NCBI GenBank assembly: GCA_945271295.1
Contig: CALYPG010000002.1
Span: 213,248 to 277,247, forward strand
Direction of reading: 5' to 3'
Length of the DNA: 64,000 nt
DNA from: an uncultured Gilliamella sp.
GTDB taxonomy: Bacteria > Pseudomonadota > Gammaproteobacteria > Enterobacterales > Orbaceae
The position numbers and the translations under genes are program-made. This document shows, in pieces, positions 1 through 11,215 of this stretch. How positions within the stretch are numbered: the stretch's first letter is position 1; each line of letters begins with the position of its first letter. The notes beneath the pieces were generated by a model that saw nothing but the letters and a program-made list of their open reading frames with translations, was not told the origin of the DNA and made no database searches.

Positions 1-1188
1 TATGACCAGAGAAAAGAGTAACAATACACTACCCAGGGTACTTGCTGAAGGATAATCTAATTGTGCACCAGTAATATAAAAATAGATTTGTGTAGCAAGC
101 ACATCAAAGTTACCACCTAATACTAAAGGATTACTAAAATCAGCAAGTGATTGCACAAAGACAATTAAAAATGAATTAGCTAATGCTGGTTTTATCAATG
201 GTATAAAAATAGTAAAAAATGTTTTATATGGTGTTGCCCTTAGTGTATAAGAGGCCTCTTCCAAAGAAGGATGAACTGTTTTGATTGCACCATCTAAAAT
301 CATAAATGACATTGGCGCAAAAGCTAGCACCTGAGCCAGCCAGATTCCCGTAAAACCATACAACCAGTTAGTATCTGATAAACCTAAATAGTTAGCTGCA
401 AATTCGGTGACATAACCTGAGCGTCCCATCATCAACGTAACACCAAGACCAACGACAAAAGGAGGCGTAACAATTGGTAATAAAGAAAAAATTCGTCCTA
501 TAATCACTGAACGTTTAGCAATTCTAGCGGTATACAACGCACAAATTAAACCAAAAAATGTTGCACTAATTCCAACAGCAATACCTAATGTGATCGAGTT
601 AATAATCACTCGAATAATATAAGCTTTTGATAAAATTTTAACAAATTGGAATGGTACAAATTGATCCCCATCCATAAACATTGGTTTGAAGATAGCAATA
701 GTTGGGTATAAGATAAATGCAAGTATCAAAACGATAATTGTTATTAGCGCTCCGATAACAAAGCAATCGCCCCCCATCCACTCAAGGCGGGCAAGCGCAT
801 GAGTCATTATCATTCCTAAGCCAACAAACAAAAATATTGTCGCATAGCCCATACTACGATAAAACAACCATGCACTTATTACGGTAAATACCATACAAAA
901 TAAAGCATAAACAGCATCGAAATAATGACGCTTCACCGAAGTTCGATCTAGGGGCTTAATAGGCCTTATCACTAAAGCTAATGGTAATACAAACCATATA
1001 ATACTGATATCAAAACTTGACCAACCATAGGATTCTAATAATTCATCAGTTGTTGATTCAAATAACCCATAATCTAACCCATAAGATGGAAATAGAATAA
1101 AAGCAATAACAATAAAAGCCAGCCAGAAAAATATTGGATCGCGTTTATACGACTGTTGTTTTAATTGACTAGAAATACTATATGACAT
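1..1188 (-). CDS. afuB: AfuB/FbpB-type ABC transporter permease (partial, C-terminus beyond window)
   Basis: Inner-membrane permease of a binding-protein-dependent ABC transporter. The ATG at 1188 opens a frame that runs without a stop to the window edge, giving 396 codons. The large family (about 690 residues) carries two fused permease domains, so this is roughly the first half plus the hinge. Many hydrophobic segments are visible, and an EAA-type loop (EEASYTLRATPYKTFF), which contacts the ATPase, lies about 325 residues in. It lies 108 bp downstream of the binding-protein gene with a hairpin between them. The family is named for ferric transport, but AfuABC of Actinobacillus was shown to carry hexose phosphates, so the substrate is open. 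Confidence 0.85.
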   Translation of the reverse strand, partial: MSYSISSQLKQQSYKRDPIFFWLAFIVIAFILFPSYGLDYGLFESTTDELLESYGWSSFDISIIWFVLPLALVIRPIKPLDRTSVKRHYFDAVYALFCMVFTVISAWLFYRSMGYATIFLFVGLGMIMTHALARLEWMGGDCFVIGALITIIVLILAFILYPTIAIFKPMFMDGDQFVPFQFVKILSKAYIIRVIINSITLGIAVGISATFFGLICALYTARIAKRSVIIGRIFSLLPIVTPPFVVGLGVTLMMGRSGYVTEFAANYLGLSDTNWLYGFTGIWLAQVLAFAPMSFMILDGAIKTVHPSLEEASYTLRATPYKTFFTIFIPLIKPALANSFLIVFVQSLADFSNPLVLGGNFDVLATQIYFYITGAQLDYPSASTLGSVLLLFSLVI

Positions 1189-1244
1189 ACATTCACCATA
1201 ACTAGCATAGTGCAGAAAATTATTATTCAAACAAAAAGAAGTAA

Positions 1245-1271
1245 TTACTGGCTTATTTATACAGCCAGTAA
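1245..1271 (-). terminator. Intercistronic hairpin between afuA and afuB
   Basis: Perfect 9-bp inverted repeat, TTACTGGCT at 1245-1253 and AGCCAGTAA at 1263-1271, with a 9-nt loop. On the transcribed minus strand no direct T-run follows. It therefore looks more like a partial terminator or 3'-end stabiliser that lets the binding protein be made in excess over the permease, an arrangement common in ABC operons. The function is inferred. Confidence 0.5.
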
Positions 1272-1296
1272 CATGAAATTTTCAAAAGAAATAACT

Positions 1297-2325
1297 CTAT
1301 TTTTCCATTTTTACTTCATTAACCCATTTATTGATTAAATAATTTCTCATTGTCGAATCACCGTATTTATCAAAATCATATTTAATCAAGTTAAGATTAT
1401 CCAATTTTAATGCTAGAGGGGAAGATTCTGCTTTTGTGTTAGTTGGTATCTGATAGGATTTAGCTTTTTGCCAGGCAACTTCTTGTGCTTTTGTAGATAA
1501 TGTCCAATCAACAAATAATTTAGCATTATCCAAATTACGAGCGCCCTTAATAATACTTACACCACCAATTTCGTAACCGGTACCTTCACATGGTGAGATT
1601 AGTTCTAATGGTGCGCCATTTTCCTTTTCTAATGAATAGTCATGTAAAAATCCAATACCAATCATCGTTTCACCTCGTGCAGCATTACGTGCCGGGGCAA
1701 CCCCAGATTTAGTATATTGAGAAATATTATGATTAATCGCTTTCAAATAATCAAAGGCTTTATCTTCACCCCATAATTGAGCAAAAGTTGCAAGTGCAGT
1801 ATAAGCTGTGCCTGAACTTTGTGGATCAGCAATTTGGATTTCACCTTTAAATTCAGGTTTAGTTAAATCAGACCAACATTTTGGAACTTCAACGCCAAGC
1901 TGTTTTGCTCTGTCAGTATTTACACCAAACCCCAAAATACCGATATAAACTGCTGATGAATAATTCCCTTTTATTTTAGCTGGATCACGAAACTCAGGAA
2001 TAATTTGATCTAAATTTGGCGATTGATACGTTTGCAATAATCCCATTTCACCTGCTTGGGAATGAGGATCTAGCGTTCCACCATACCAAATATCCGCTTG
2101 AGGATTTCCTTTCTCTGCTTCAATTTTAGCTAGCGTACTGCCACTACCATTACGAATTAGTGAAGTTTTAACAGCATACTTTTCGCCAAAAGCCTTAGCT
2201 TCTTCTTCACATAGTGCATTAGTACCACTACAATAAATCACCAACCGACCTTTAGCAGTAGCAACAGATACACTTCCTATTGCGACTCCAATCACCATTA
2301 ATAATGTTAGCATTGTCTTTTGCAT
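1297..2325 (-). CDS. afuA: AfuA-type periplasmic substrate-binding protein
   Basis: Periplasmic solute-binding component of the ABC transporter whose permease follows at 1188. The chosen ATG at 2325 is preceded by AAGGA and starts a classic signal peptide (MQKTMLTLLMVIGVAIG, cleavage near ATAKG). The product is 342 residues; an upstream in-frame start at 2358 would place charged residues before the signal. The fold is the ferric/AfuA class: YCSGTNALCEEEAKAFGEKY near the N-terminus, ADIWYGGTLD, and QSSGTAYT in the hinge region. The tandem Tyr-Tyr that binds iron in FbpA-class proteins is not visible; the corresponding area reads GFLHDYSLEKENG. This fits AfuA of Actinobacillus, which binds glucose-6-phosphate and related sugar phosphates, better than a ferric-binding protein. 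Ligand identity is inference. Confidence 0.85.
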   Translation of the reverse strand: MQKTMLTLLMVIGVAIGSVSVATAKGRLVIYCSGTNALCEEEAKAFGEKYAVKTSLIRNGSGSTLAKIEAEKGNPQADIWYGGTLDPHSQAGEMGLLQTYQSPNLDQIIPEFRDPAKIKGNYSSAVYIGILGFGVNTDRAKQLGVEVPKCWSDLTKPEFKGEIQIADPQSSGTAYTALATFAQLWGEDKAFDYLKAINHNISQYTKSGVAPARNAARGETMIGIGFLHDYSLEKENGAPLELISPCEGTGYEIGGVSIIKGARNLDNAKLFVDWTLSTKAQEVAWQKAKSYQIPTNTKAESSPLALKLDNLNLIKYDFDKYGDSTMRNYLINKWVNEVKMEK

Positions 2326-2550
2326 AGTTAATTCCTTTTTTTTACTTGATTTAGTCACTTTTTTACTTAAAAAAACAATTTATATTCCTTTAATGTTACA
2401 TGAAATAATTACTAGATACTGTGATGTCGATCTAATTTTTTAGACTGCTCAATATTTTCATTTTAAAAAAAATGTTATTTTATTCTGATATTTTTAACCT
2501 ATAGTTTTTTATTACTCGCATGATACTTGAATAAATTTGTGTCATATTAG

Positions 2551-2769
2551 GTAATTATTATAGATATTCTTCTTACTGGTGGTTTTGGCTATATTGGTGA
2601 TCGTAGTTATATAAAAGAGATAGAATTCGGCTTCACACAAATTATTATTAATAATTTGCATAATAATAAAAAAGGAAAACATATTAAAAATTATCAGAAT
2701 ATTATAATCATATTTAGAGTTTGGATAGGTGAGGTTACAAGTTTTTTGCAAAAAAAAATCACAGAATAA
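2551..2769 (+). pseudogene. Decayed galE (UDP-glucose 4-epimerase) N-terminal fragment
   Basis: The plus-strand frame reads IDILLTGGFGYIGDRSYI, then IIINNLHNNKK, then IGEVTSFLQKKI before a stop at 2767-2769. This parallels the first ~70 residues of the intact GalE at 46499-47515 (KILVTGGCGYIGSHT, IIIDNLCNSK, QGDVCDEALLAKI). The Rossmann GxxGxxG motif is kept, but the start codon has become ATA and everything downstream is missing. Open on this strand, noncoding by position; it ends against the nusG terminator. I read it as the remnant of a second epimerase gene. Confidence 0.6.
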
Positions 2770-2782
2770 TTTCTGTGATTTC
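2757..2782 (-). terminator. Rho-independent terminator of tufB-secE-nusG operon
   Basis: Stem ATCACAGAA / TTCTGTGAT with a 4-nt loop. On the minus strand it is followed directly by eight Ts, 46 bp after the nusG stop codon. Confidence 0.9.
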
Positions 2783-2827
2783 TCATTAATGGAAAGAAAC
2801 TTATTAATAGTAATTAACTATATTTAC

Positions 2828-3373
2828 TTAACTTTTCTCTACCTGACTAAAATCAAGTTCAACAGGTGTTGAACGACCGAAAATAGATACTGAAACTTTT
2901 AAGCGACTCTTTTCGTAATCAACTTCTTCAACTACCCCATTAAAATCGGCAAAAGGTCCTTCATTAACACGAACAAGTTCACCTGGTTCAAACAAGGTTT
3001 TTGGCCGTGGTTTATCACCAACTTGTTGTAAGCGATTCATTATTGCATCAACTTCACGTTGGCTGATCGGTGCTGGTCTATCAGATGTCCCGCCAATAAA
3101 TCCCATTGTTCTTGGCACACTTTTCACTAAATGCCAAGTCGCATCATTCATCATCATTTCAACTAATACATAACCAGGAAAGAATTTGCGCTCACTCTTG
3201 CGGCGCTGACCACTTTTCATCTCAACAACTTCTTCAGTCGGTACTAATACTTCACCAAACGAATCTTCCATATTATGTAGTTTGATATATTCACGTAATG
3301 ATTGTGCAACACGTGCTTCGTAGCCAGAATAAGCCTGAATAACATACCATCGTTTTTGTTGTGCTTCACTCAT
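2828..3373 (-). CDS. nusG: Transcription termination/antitermination factor NusG
   Basis: Cytoplasmic RNA polymerase-binding elongation factor that couples transcription to Rho and to the ribosome. 181 residues, the usual length for enteric NusG. The NGN domain spans about residues 8-115 ([27 protein letters not shown]). The C-terminal KOW domain starts near 128 ([25 protein letters not shown]). It lies one base downstream of secE in the conserved secE-nusG pair and is followed by a strong terminator. Nothing odd. Confidence 0.98.
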   Translation of the reverse strand: MSEAQQKRWYVIQAYSGYEARVAQSLREYIKLHNMEDSFGEVLVPTEEVVEMKSGQRRKSERKFFPGYVLVEMMMNDATWHLVKSVPRTMGFIGGTSDRPAPISQREVDAIMNRLQQVGDKPRPKTLFEPGELVRVNEGPFADFNGVVEEVDYEKSRLKVSVSIFGRSTPVELDFSQVEKS

Positions 3374-3374
3374 A

Positions 3375-3776
3375 TTAACGTCCTATTGATGTTAAATAAA
3401 AGACTATCGAACGGAACAAAGAATCCATTCCCCAAAGAGCTAAGCCAACAATAATAGTAATCGCAGCAATGAGTAGAGTGGTGTGTACTGTTTCTTTGCG
3501 AGCAGGCCATACTACTTTTCTTAACTCTTTTCGTGATTCTTGTAAAAATACGAAAAACAATTTCCCTTTTCTGGTTGTAAAAGCAATCAATAAAGTTAAA
3601 AGTGAAATAACAACCACTACAATAATTCGAACTATTGTATTAGGTTGATATATATCATTAGGTCCAGCAAAATAAAAATTCCCCCAGACAATAAACGCAA
3701 TTAAAACTAGAACCAATCCCCACTTGAACTTGTCTAGAATCGTGTTTGTATCTTGACTTTCGTTACTTACTAGCAT
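3375..3776 (-). CDS. secE: Preprotein translocase subunit SecE
   Basis: Essential clamp subunit of the SecYEG translocon in the inner membrane. 133 residues with three predicted membrane segments (about 18-35, 43-65 and 100-122), the three-helix enteric form rather than the single-helix form of many other bacteria. The conserved cytoplasmic helix before the last segment reads [17 protein letters not shown], the SecE signature. It is followed almost immediately by nusG and preceded by tufB, 136 bp away, with a hairpin between. Confidence 0.97.
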   Translation of the reverse strand: MLVSNESQDTNTILDKFKWGLVLVLIAFIVWGNFYFAGPNDIYQPNTIVRIIVVVVISLLTLLIAFTTRKGKLFFVFLQESRKELRKVVWPARKETVHTTLLIAAITIIVGLALWGMDSLFRSIVFYLTSIGR

Positions 3777-3865
3777 ATAAAACCTATGATTATGTTATTT
3801 ATAATAATATCTATTTTCCAAAATGCTCTTTTTAATAAAAGCATTTTGCTAAACAGACCAGATAA

Positions 3866-3893
3866 GAAAGGGCATCAAATGATACCCTTTTTT
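3866..3893. terminator. Hairpin between tufB and secE
   Basis: Inverted repeat AAGGGCATC / GATACCCTT with an AAAT-type loop just after the tufB stop. The strong T-run is on the plus side; on the transcribed minus strand only TTTCTT follows, so readthrough into secE is expected. It probably serves as an attenuator or processing site. Confidence 0.5.
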
Positions 3894-3912
3894 CGAGTAA
3901 TCGATAGTTAAA

Positions 3913-5130
<1,218 letters not shown>

Positions 5131-5281
5131 TTATTCACCACATTAACCAAGTATCATATTTAATTATCAACATAATACTAACTTAAAATTAGCTCTGAAT
5201 AATAACAGATAAAGCTGTATAGTGACAAGCTTTAAAGCAGGCAAATTCGATATTTTTAGAAGTTTAGGAGAATAACAAGAA

Positions 5282-5357
5282 TGGTGCTGATAGGCAGATT
5301 TGAACTGCCGACCTCACCCTTACCAAGGGTGCGCTCTACCAACTGAGCTATATCAGC
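5282..5357 (-). tRNA. thrT: tRNA-Thr(GGT)
   Basis: 76-nt cloverleaf on the minus strand. Acceptor arms GCTGATA / TATCAGC, anticodon loop TTGGTAA, T-arm GTTCAAATC, discriminator A and encoded CCA. Last tRNA before tufB. Confidence 0.97.
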
Positions 5358-5360
5358 GAT

Positions 5361-5435
<75 letters not shown>

Positions 5436-5491
5436 ATGTTCAAACTCGGCTACCTAAATGCTTCGATTAGCTATTGCTAATATTAGATTTA

Positions 5492-5576
<85 letters not shown>

Positions 5577-5609
5577 CCGAATCTTTATAACTTTATTTAC
5601 TTAGGAAAA

Positions 5610-5685
<76 letters not shown>

Positions 5686-5694
5686 CTAAGTGCT

Positions 5695-5727
5695 GCGCAT
5701 TATGGACTAGAACATTTAACCTTGCAA
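5695..5727 (-). promoter_or_regulatory. Promoter of the tRNA-tufB-secE-nusG operon
   Basis: Minus strand: -35 TTGCAA (5727-5722), 17-bp spacer, -10 CATAAT (5704-5699), then GCGC (5698-5695). A GC-rich discriminator directly after the -10 is the hallmark of stringently controlled stable-RNA promoters. The same GCGC follows the -10 of the tRNA-Pro promoter in this window. Confidence 0.8.
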
Positions 5728-5781
5728 GTAAAAAAAACGAATTTTATTTTGTTTGCTTAAAAAAAAATCAAAACCATAAAA

Positions 5782-5812
5782 AATCCTGAAATAAACGACT
5801 ATTCCAGGATTC
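5782..5812 (-). terminator. Terminator of adhE
   Basis: AATCCTGGAATA / TATTTCAGGATT stem on the minus strand, followed by a T-run, 37 bp past the adhE stop. Confidence 0.85.
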
Positions 5813-5848
5813 TGTTTAATACAAAGATTTTAACTTATTTCTTTGTTT

Positions 5849-8542
5849 TTACTTTGTTGTTACTTTATTCTTAGTTGTAGCTATGCCTTTAGCTGCGGTA
5901 TGTACAGCAACATCTTCACTAATATCACCTTTGTCTTCGTAAACGCGTCCATAGTATGAATCTAAATAGATTTGTTTCAATTCAGCAATAAGTGGATAAC
6001 GAGGGTTTGCACCAGTACATTGATCATCAAAAGCATCAACAGATAATTGGTCAACTGCAGCTAAAAATTCTTTCTCAGGTACACCATATTCTTTAATTGA
6101 AGCAGGGATATTGAGATCTTTTTTAAGTGCTTCCAACCATTCGATAAGTTTTTCTACTTTCTTCTCATCTTTATCTGATGACAAGGTTAATCCTAAATGA
6201 TCGGCAACTTCAGCATAACGTTGGATCGCTTTAGGGTAACCATATTGGCTAAAAGTACCTTGTTTAGTCGGCTTATTAGTTGCATTAAAACGTACCACGT
6301 TACACATTAACATTGCATTAGCAAGACCATGAGGTACATGAAACGCCGCACCTAATTTATGCGCTAATGAGTGACAAACACCTAGGAACGCTTGCGCAAA
6401 GGCAACACCTGCAAGCGTTGCAGCGCTATGCACTTTTTCACGAGCTATAGGATTTTTAGCACCTTCTTTATAACTTGCTGGTAAATAAGCTTTCAACATA
6501 CTTAATGCTTGTAATGCCTGACCATCAGAAAACTCATTTGCCATAATTGAAACATAAGCTTCTAAAGAGTGAACTACTGCATCATAACCACCGAAAGCAC
6601 AAAGTGATTTTGGCATATTCATCACTAAATTAGCATCAACAATTGCCATATTTGGCGTAATTGCATAATCTGCTAAAGGATATTTTTGTCCGGTTGCATC
6701 ATCGGTAACCACAGCAAATGGTGTTACTTCTGAACCAGTACCTGAGGTTGTTGTCACACAAATTAGTTTGGCTTTTTCACCCATATGAGGGAAATGACAT
6801 GCACGTTTACGAATATCCATAAAACGTAATGCTAGTTCATCAAATTTAGTTTCCGGATGTTCATATAGAACCCACATAATTTTTGCTGCGTCCATTGGTG
6901 AACCACCACCCACTGCAATAATTGTATCTGGTCTGAATGCAATCATTGCTTCAGTACCTTTATGAACGATGCTTAATGTTGGATCGGCTGCAACATCAAA
7001 GAAGGTTTCACAAAGCGCGCCTCTTGCTTCAAGTTGATCAGTGATTTGTTTAGTATAGCCGTTGTCAAATAAAAATTTATCTGTGACAATAAATACTCGT
7101 TTGGCACCTTGGTCAACAACTTCGTTAAGGGCTACTGGTAATGATCCACGACGGAAATAGATAGAACTTGGTAATTTATGCCATAACATGTTTTCTGCTC
7201 TCTTAGCGATTGTTTTCTTGTTGATTAAGTGTTTCGGTCCGACATTTTCAGATACCGAGTTACCTCCCCAAGAACCACATCCTAGAGTTAAAGATGGTGC
7301 CAAATCAAAGTTATACAAATCACCAATACCACCGTGAGCAGCTGGTTGATTAATTAAAATACGACAAGTTTTCATTTTACTGCCGAAGTAATCAATACGA
7401 TCACGGTTACTATCTTGATCAGTGTAAAGTACAGATGTATGGCCCATACCACCCATTTCCACTAATTTTTCAGCTTTCTCAACAGCTTCAGCAAAATCTT
7501 TTGCTTTAAACATTGCTAAAGTAGGTGAAAGTTTTTCATGCGCAAATGGTTCAGATAAATCAACTTTAGTTACTTCACCAACAAGCACTTTTGCTGATGA
7601 TGGTACTTTAATACCAGCCATTTCAGCAATTTTAGCTGCTGGTTGACCAACGATATTGGCATTTAAAGCACCTTTATCGTTTAAAATAATACCTTGTACC
7701 GCTTTGGTTTCTTTAGCATCAAGGACATAAGCCCCGTATTGACCAAGCAATTGGCGCACTTCATTGTACACAGACTCAACCACAACAATTGCTTGTTCTG
7801 ACGCACAAATCATACCATTATCAAAGGTTTTAGACATAAGTACTGAAGCAACAGCACGTTTTAAATCAGCGCTTTCATCAATAATAACTGGCGTATTACC
7901 TGCTCCAACACCCAGTGCAGGTTTACCTGAACTATACGCGGCTTTAACCATACCTGGACCACCTGTTGCCAAAATAGCAGCAATATCAGGATGATGCATT
8001 AGGCTGTTTGATAACTCAATTGTTGGTTCATCAACCCAACCAATAATATCTTGTGGTGCTCCAGCTTTTACTGCTGCATCAAGAACGATACGAGCGGCTT
8101 CAATAGTTGATTTTTTAGCACGCGGATGAGGTGAAAAAACAATTGCATTACGCGTTTTCAAACTAATTAATGATTTGAAAATAGCAGTTGATGTGGGGTT
8201 AGTTGTAGGGACAATACCACAAATGATACCTAATGGTTCAGCTAAAGTAATGGTGCCATATTGTTCATTTTCAGCCACTACGCCACAAGTTTTATCATGA
8301 CGATATTTATTTAAGATATACTCAGCTGCAAAAAGATTTTTTATAACCTTATCCTCAACAATTCCCATTCCTGACTCTGCAACCGCTTGCTGTGCAAGAG
8401 GGATTCGAGCTGCGGCTGCGGCTGTTGCTGCCGCTACGAAGATTTTGTCTACCTGTTCTTGTGTATAAGTTGAATAAGTTTCCTGGGCTTTTTTTACTCG
8501 TACCATTAACTCATTTAACTCATTCATGTTGGTTACTGCCAT
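5849..8542 (-). CDS. adhE: Bifunctional acetaldehyde-CoA/alcohol dehydrogenase AdhE
   Basis: Converts acetyl-CoA to acetaldehyde and then ethanol with two NADH, the main redox sink in mixed-acid fermentation; family members form spirosome filaments. The ATG at 8542 has an AAGGAG six bases upstream and gives 897 residues; an upstream in-frame ATG at 8614 would add 24 charged residues and is not used here. N-terminal aldehyde dehydrogenase domain (about 1-440) has the catalytic cysteine in FDNGMICASEQ. C-terminal iron-dependent alcohol dehydrogenase has GGGSPMDAAK, GTGSEVTPFAVV and metal histidines around HVPHGLANA. It suits a microaerobic or anaerobic gut lifestyle. Confidence 0.98.
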   Translation of the reverse strand: MAVTNMNELNELMVRVKKAQETYSTYTQEQVDKIFVAAATAAAAARIPLAQQAVAESGMGIVEDKVIKNLFAAEYILNKYRHDKTCGVVAENEQYGTITLAEPLGIICGIVPTTNPTSTAIFKSLISLKTRNAIVFSPHPRAKKSTIEAARIVLDAAVKAGAPQDIIGWVDEPTIELSNSLMHHPDIAAILATGGPGMVKAAYSSGKPALGVGAGNTPVIIDESADLKRAVASVLMSKTFDNGMICASEQAIVVVESVYNEVRQLLGQYGAYVLDAKETKAVQGIILNDKGALNANIVGQPAAKIAEMAGIKVPSSAKVLVGEVTKVDLSEPFAHEKLSPTLAMFKAKDFAEAVEKAEKLVEMGGMGHTSVLYTDQDSNRDRIDYFGSKMKTCRILINQPAAHGGIGDLYNFDLAPSLTLGCGSWGGNSVSENVGPKHLINKKTIAKRAENMLWHKLPSSIYFRRGSLPVALNEVVDQGAKRVFIVTDKFLFDNGYTKQITDQLEARGALCETFFDVAADPTLSIVHKGTEAMIAFRPDTIIAVGGGSPMDAAKIMWVLYEHPETKFDELALRFMDIRKRACHFPHMGEKAKLICVTTTSGTGSEVTPFAVVTDDATGQKYPLADYAITPNMAIVDANLVMNMPKSLCAFGGYDAVVHSLEAYVSIMANEFSDGQALQALSMLKAYLPASYKEGAKNPIAREKVHSAATLAGVAFAQAFLGVCHSLAHKLGAAFHVPHGLANAMLMCNVVRFNATNKPTKQGTFSQYGYPKAIQRYAEVADHLGLTLSSDKDEKKVEKLIEWLEALKKDLNIPASIKEYGVPEKEFLAAVDQLSVDAFDDQCTGANPRYPLIAELKQIYLDSYYGRVYEDKGDISEDVAVHTAAKGIATTKNKVTTK

Positions 8543-8739
8543 AGATTTCTCCTTGAAATTAAAAATAAATCTGGATCGTTTGGCGTCTTCCATGAAATTT
8601 TCATGCTTATGCATTATTACAAAACGAAATTGCCGATATCCTAAATCAGTTTTCTACTTTATACAATAATATAATGAACAAAAAATGATGTTATTGAAGG
8701 GAATTAATGTGTTATTTTTTAAATCGAAGAAAAAACTTT

Positions 8740-8770
8740 TAATGACTTTTTCTATATATAAAAGTCATTA
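8740..8770 (-). terminator. Terminator of tcdA
   Basis: Perfect 11-bp stem TAATGACTTTT / AAAAGTCATTA with a 9-nt loop. On the minus strand it is followed by AAAAGTTTTTT, 53 bp after the tcdA stop. It lies upstream of adhE, so it also insulates that gene. Confidence 0.75.
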
Positions 8771-8822
8771 ATCAATATGAGTTTTATTAAATAGCTAAGT
8801 ATTAGCCGATAAAATAATCTAA

Positions 8823-9617
8823 TTATGTTTTGTGTAATTTATCTAATACATAGCTAACAGCCACAAAACCAAAAGTTGCTGTAACAGTTGCTATCGCACC
8901 AAACCCTGATTCACAATCCATTTTTTTGACACCATCAGCTAAATTTTTAGAATAACAAATTTGACCATTTTTTGCTGGATATGTCAGTTGTTCAGTTGAA
9001 AATACACAGGGTATCGCAAATTTACCTTTACTGTCTTTATTAAGCTTATAGTCATTTTTTAGCCTTTCCCGTAACTTAGCTGCTAGTGGGTCTTGAATAG
9101 TTTTGGCTAAATCAGCAATTTTTATTTTGGTTGGATCTTTTTGTCCACCTGCGCCACCAATGGTAATAACTTTTAACTTTTGTCGTTTACAATAAGCTAA
9201 TACTGCGGCTTTATCACGAACGCTATCAATAGCATCAATAATGTAATCATAATAAGGCTTTTGTTTAGTACCTAAATAATTACTCACATTGTCAGCATTA
9301 ATAAAATCATCAATAATATTTACAATACATTCCGGATTAATTTGTAAAATTCGCTCAGCCATAACCTCCGTTTTAGCTTTACCAATATTAGATTTTAATG
9401 CATGAATCTGACGATTAGTATTAGTTATACATACATCATCCATATCAATTAATGTAATTTGACCAATACCACTTCGTGCAAGGGTTTCAGCTATCCAAGA
9501 ACCCACACCACCAATACCAATTACACAGATATGTGCTTGTGAAAAGCGTTGTAATGCTGATTCGCCATAAAGTCTGGCTATACCACTAAAACGTTGAAAA
9601 TAGGATTCTGAATTCAT
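8823..9617 (-). CDS. tcdA: tRNA threonylcarbamoyladenosine dehydratase
   Basis: E1-like ATP-dependent enzyme that cyclises t6A37 to ct6A37 in ANN-decoding tRNAs. 264 residues. The ThiF/MoeB-type nucleotide-binding fold starts with VIGIGGVGSWIAETLARSGIG near residue 32, followed by DMDDVCITNTNRQIHAL. The C-terminal part keeps GGAGGQKDPTKI, DLAKTIQDPLAAKLRERLK and DCESGFGAIATVTA, close to the E. coli protein along its whole length. Monocistronic, with its own terminator. Confidence 0.96.
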   Translation of the reverse strand: MNSESYFQRFSGIARLYGESALQRFSQAHICVIGIGGVGSWIAETLARSGIGQITLIDMDDVCITNTNRQIHALKSNIGKAKTEVMAERILQINPECIVNIIDDFINADNVSNYLGTKQKPYYDYIIDAIDSVRDKAAVLAYCKRQKLKVITIGGAGGQKDPTKIKIADLAKTIQDPLAAKLRERLKNDYKLNKDSKGKFAIPCVFSTEQLTYPAKNGQICYSKNLADGVKKMDCESGFGAIATVTATFGFVAVSYVLDKLHKT

Positions 9618-9778
9618 AAATAATTTTTAGTAATGTTTATACTTAAACACCACCCTCTCCTGAAACTTTTTTACAAAACATAATAAAACGTAATTATCTC
9701 TATATCTTTTGTAGTTGGTTTAGAACACAATTTGATTTGTAGATAATCTACACTGTTTCTAAATAGGAATAGCGTTTA

Positions 9779-9812
9779 TAATTGATGCCTTTTACTTCAA
9801 AAGCATCAATTA
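9779..9812. terminator. Hairpin downstream of the UPF0210 gene
   Basis: AATTGATGC / GCATCAATT arms extended by TTTT/AAAA, just after the UPF0210 stop. No clean T-run on the minus strand; likely terminator or 3' stabiliser. Confidence 0.5.
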
Positions 9813-9823
9813 TAAATTAACAA

Positions 9824-11179
9824 TTAATTTTTGAATGAATGAATCGGTGCTGGAATTCGTCCGCCACGATTAACAAAATCACATGAGCTGAATTTATTAA
9901 CTGGCATGACTGGAGCATGTCCTAATAACCCACCAAATTCAATGTTATCACCCACTTTAAGACCTACTGCTGGAATAATTCGGACCGCTGTGGTTTTATG
10001 ATTAATGACACCAATTGCCGCTTCATCAGCTATTATAGCAGAAATGGTTGCCGCTGGCGTGTCGCCTGGAATGGCAATCATATCAAGGCCTACTGAACAA
10101 ACACAAGTCATGGCTTCTAGTTTTTCAAGATTTAATGCGCCGTTATTTACTGCATCAATCATACCAGCATCTTCCGAAACGGGAATAAATGCCCCGCTTA
10201 AGCCACCAACATGACCACAAGCCATCACGCCACCTTTTTTAACTGCATCGTTAAGCATAGCTAGTGCGGCGGTTGTGCCATGTGTACCGACAGCTTCCAG
10301 CCCCATTTCTTCTAAAATATGGGCAACAGAGTCGCCAATTGCTGGCGTTGGTGCCAAAGATAAATCAACAATACCAAATTTTACGCCCAAACGTTCTGAT
10401 GCTTCTTTTCCAACCAGTTGCCCCATGCGAGTAATTTTAAAAGCAGTTTTCTTAATAGTTTCAGCGACAACGTCAAATGATTCACCTTTAACTTTTTCTA
10501 GTGCTCGCTTAACCACTCCCGGGCCACTTACACCAACATTAATGACACAATCAGCTTCTCCTATACCATGGAATGCGCCCGCCATAAATGGATTATCTTC
10601 AACCGCATTAGCAAATACCACTAATTTGGCACATGCCAGACTACTATTATCAGCAGTCAACTCTGCGGCTTGTTTAATAATTTGCCCCATCTGTTTTACC
10701 GCATCCATATTGATACCCGTTTGGGTTGACCCTACATTTACTGATGCACATACTCGTTCTGTTTTTGCTAACGCTGCGGGAATAGATTTAATTAATATTT
10801 CATCCCCTTTATGGTAGCCTTTTTGCACCAATGCCGAAAATCCGCCAATAAAATTGACGCCAACTGCTTTTGCTGCTGCATCAAGAGTTTTAGCAAATTC
10901 AACATAATCTTTGTCATTACTCGCGCCTGCAATTAATGAAATCGGGGTTACAGAAATACGTTTATTGATGATTGGAATACCAAATTCAGAAGAGATATCC
11001 TCTCCAACTTTGACAAGATTATTAGCCAGCCGTGTAATTTTTTCATAGATTTTTTGACGTGCTTTTTCACCATCACTATCAATACAATCAAGGAGTGAAA
11101 TACCCATAGTTATTGTGCGGATATCGAGTTTTTCTTCCTCAATCATTTTAATTGTTTCGAGGATCTGCTTAGTTTCCAT
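9824..11179 (-). CDS. UPF0210 (DUF711, PFL-like) family protein
   Basis: Cytoplasmic protein of 451 residues from the conserved UPF0210 family, structurally related to the pyruvate formate-lyase barrel but with no established reaction. The ATG at 11179 is preceded by AAGGA; a TTG 18 bases upstream was not chosen. Visible family signatures are [15 protein letters not shown] near the N-terminus, [64 protein letters not shown] and a C-terminal [20 protein letters not shown]. No glycyl-radical loop is evident. It lies 36 bp downstream of an ACT-domain gene, and the two are a known conserved pair; the ACT protein may be its ligand sensor. Confidence 0.9.
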   Translation of the reverse strand: METKQILETIKMIEEEKLDIRTITMGISLLDCIDSDGEKARQKIYEKITRLANNLVKVGEDISSEFGIPIINKRISVTPISLIAGASNDKDYVEFAKTLDAAAKAVGVNFIGGFSALVQKGYHKGDEILIKSIPAALAKTERVCASVNVGSTQTGINMDAVKQMGQIIKQAAELTADNSSLACAKLVVFANAVEDNPFMAGAFHGIGEADCVINVGVSGPGVVKRALEKVKGESFDVVAETIKKTAFKITRMGQLVGKEASERLGVKFGIVDLSLAPTPAIGDSVAHILEEMGLEAVGTHGTTAALAMLNDAVKKGGVMACGHVGGLSGAFIPVSEDAGMIDAVNNGALNLEKLEAMTCVCSVGLDMIAIPGDTPAATISAIIADEAAIGVINHKTTAVRIIPAVGLKVGDNIEFGGLLGHAPVMPVNKFSSCDFVNRGGRIPAPIHSFKN

Positions 11180-11215
11180 TAATATTATCCTTACCAAAAA
11201 GTATTGAACGGCAAA

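Noticed and set aside
2542..2751. Minus-strand open frame of 69 codons
   Set aside because: It is the complement of the galE remnant; composition is low-complexity and no ribosome site is present.
10275..10817. 180-codon plus-strand frame opposite the UPF0210 gene
   Set aside because: Antisense shadow; the minus-strand protein is well conserved and the plus product is Ser/Thr/Pro-rich nonsense.
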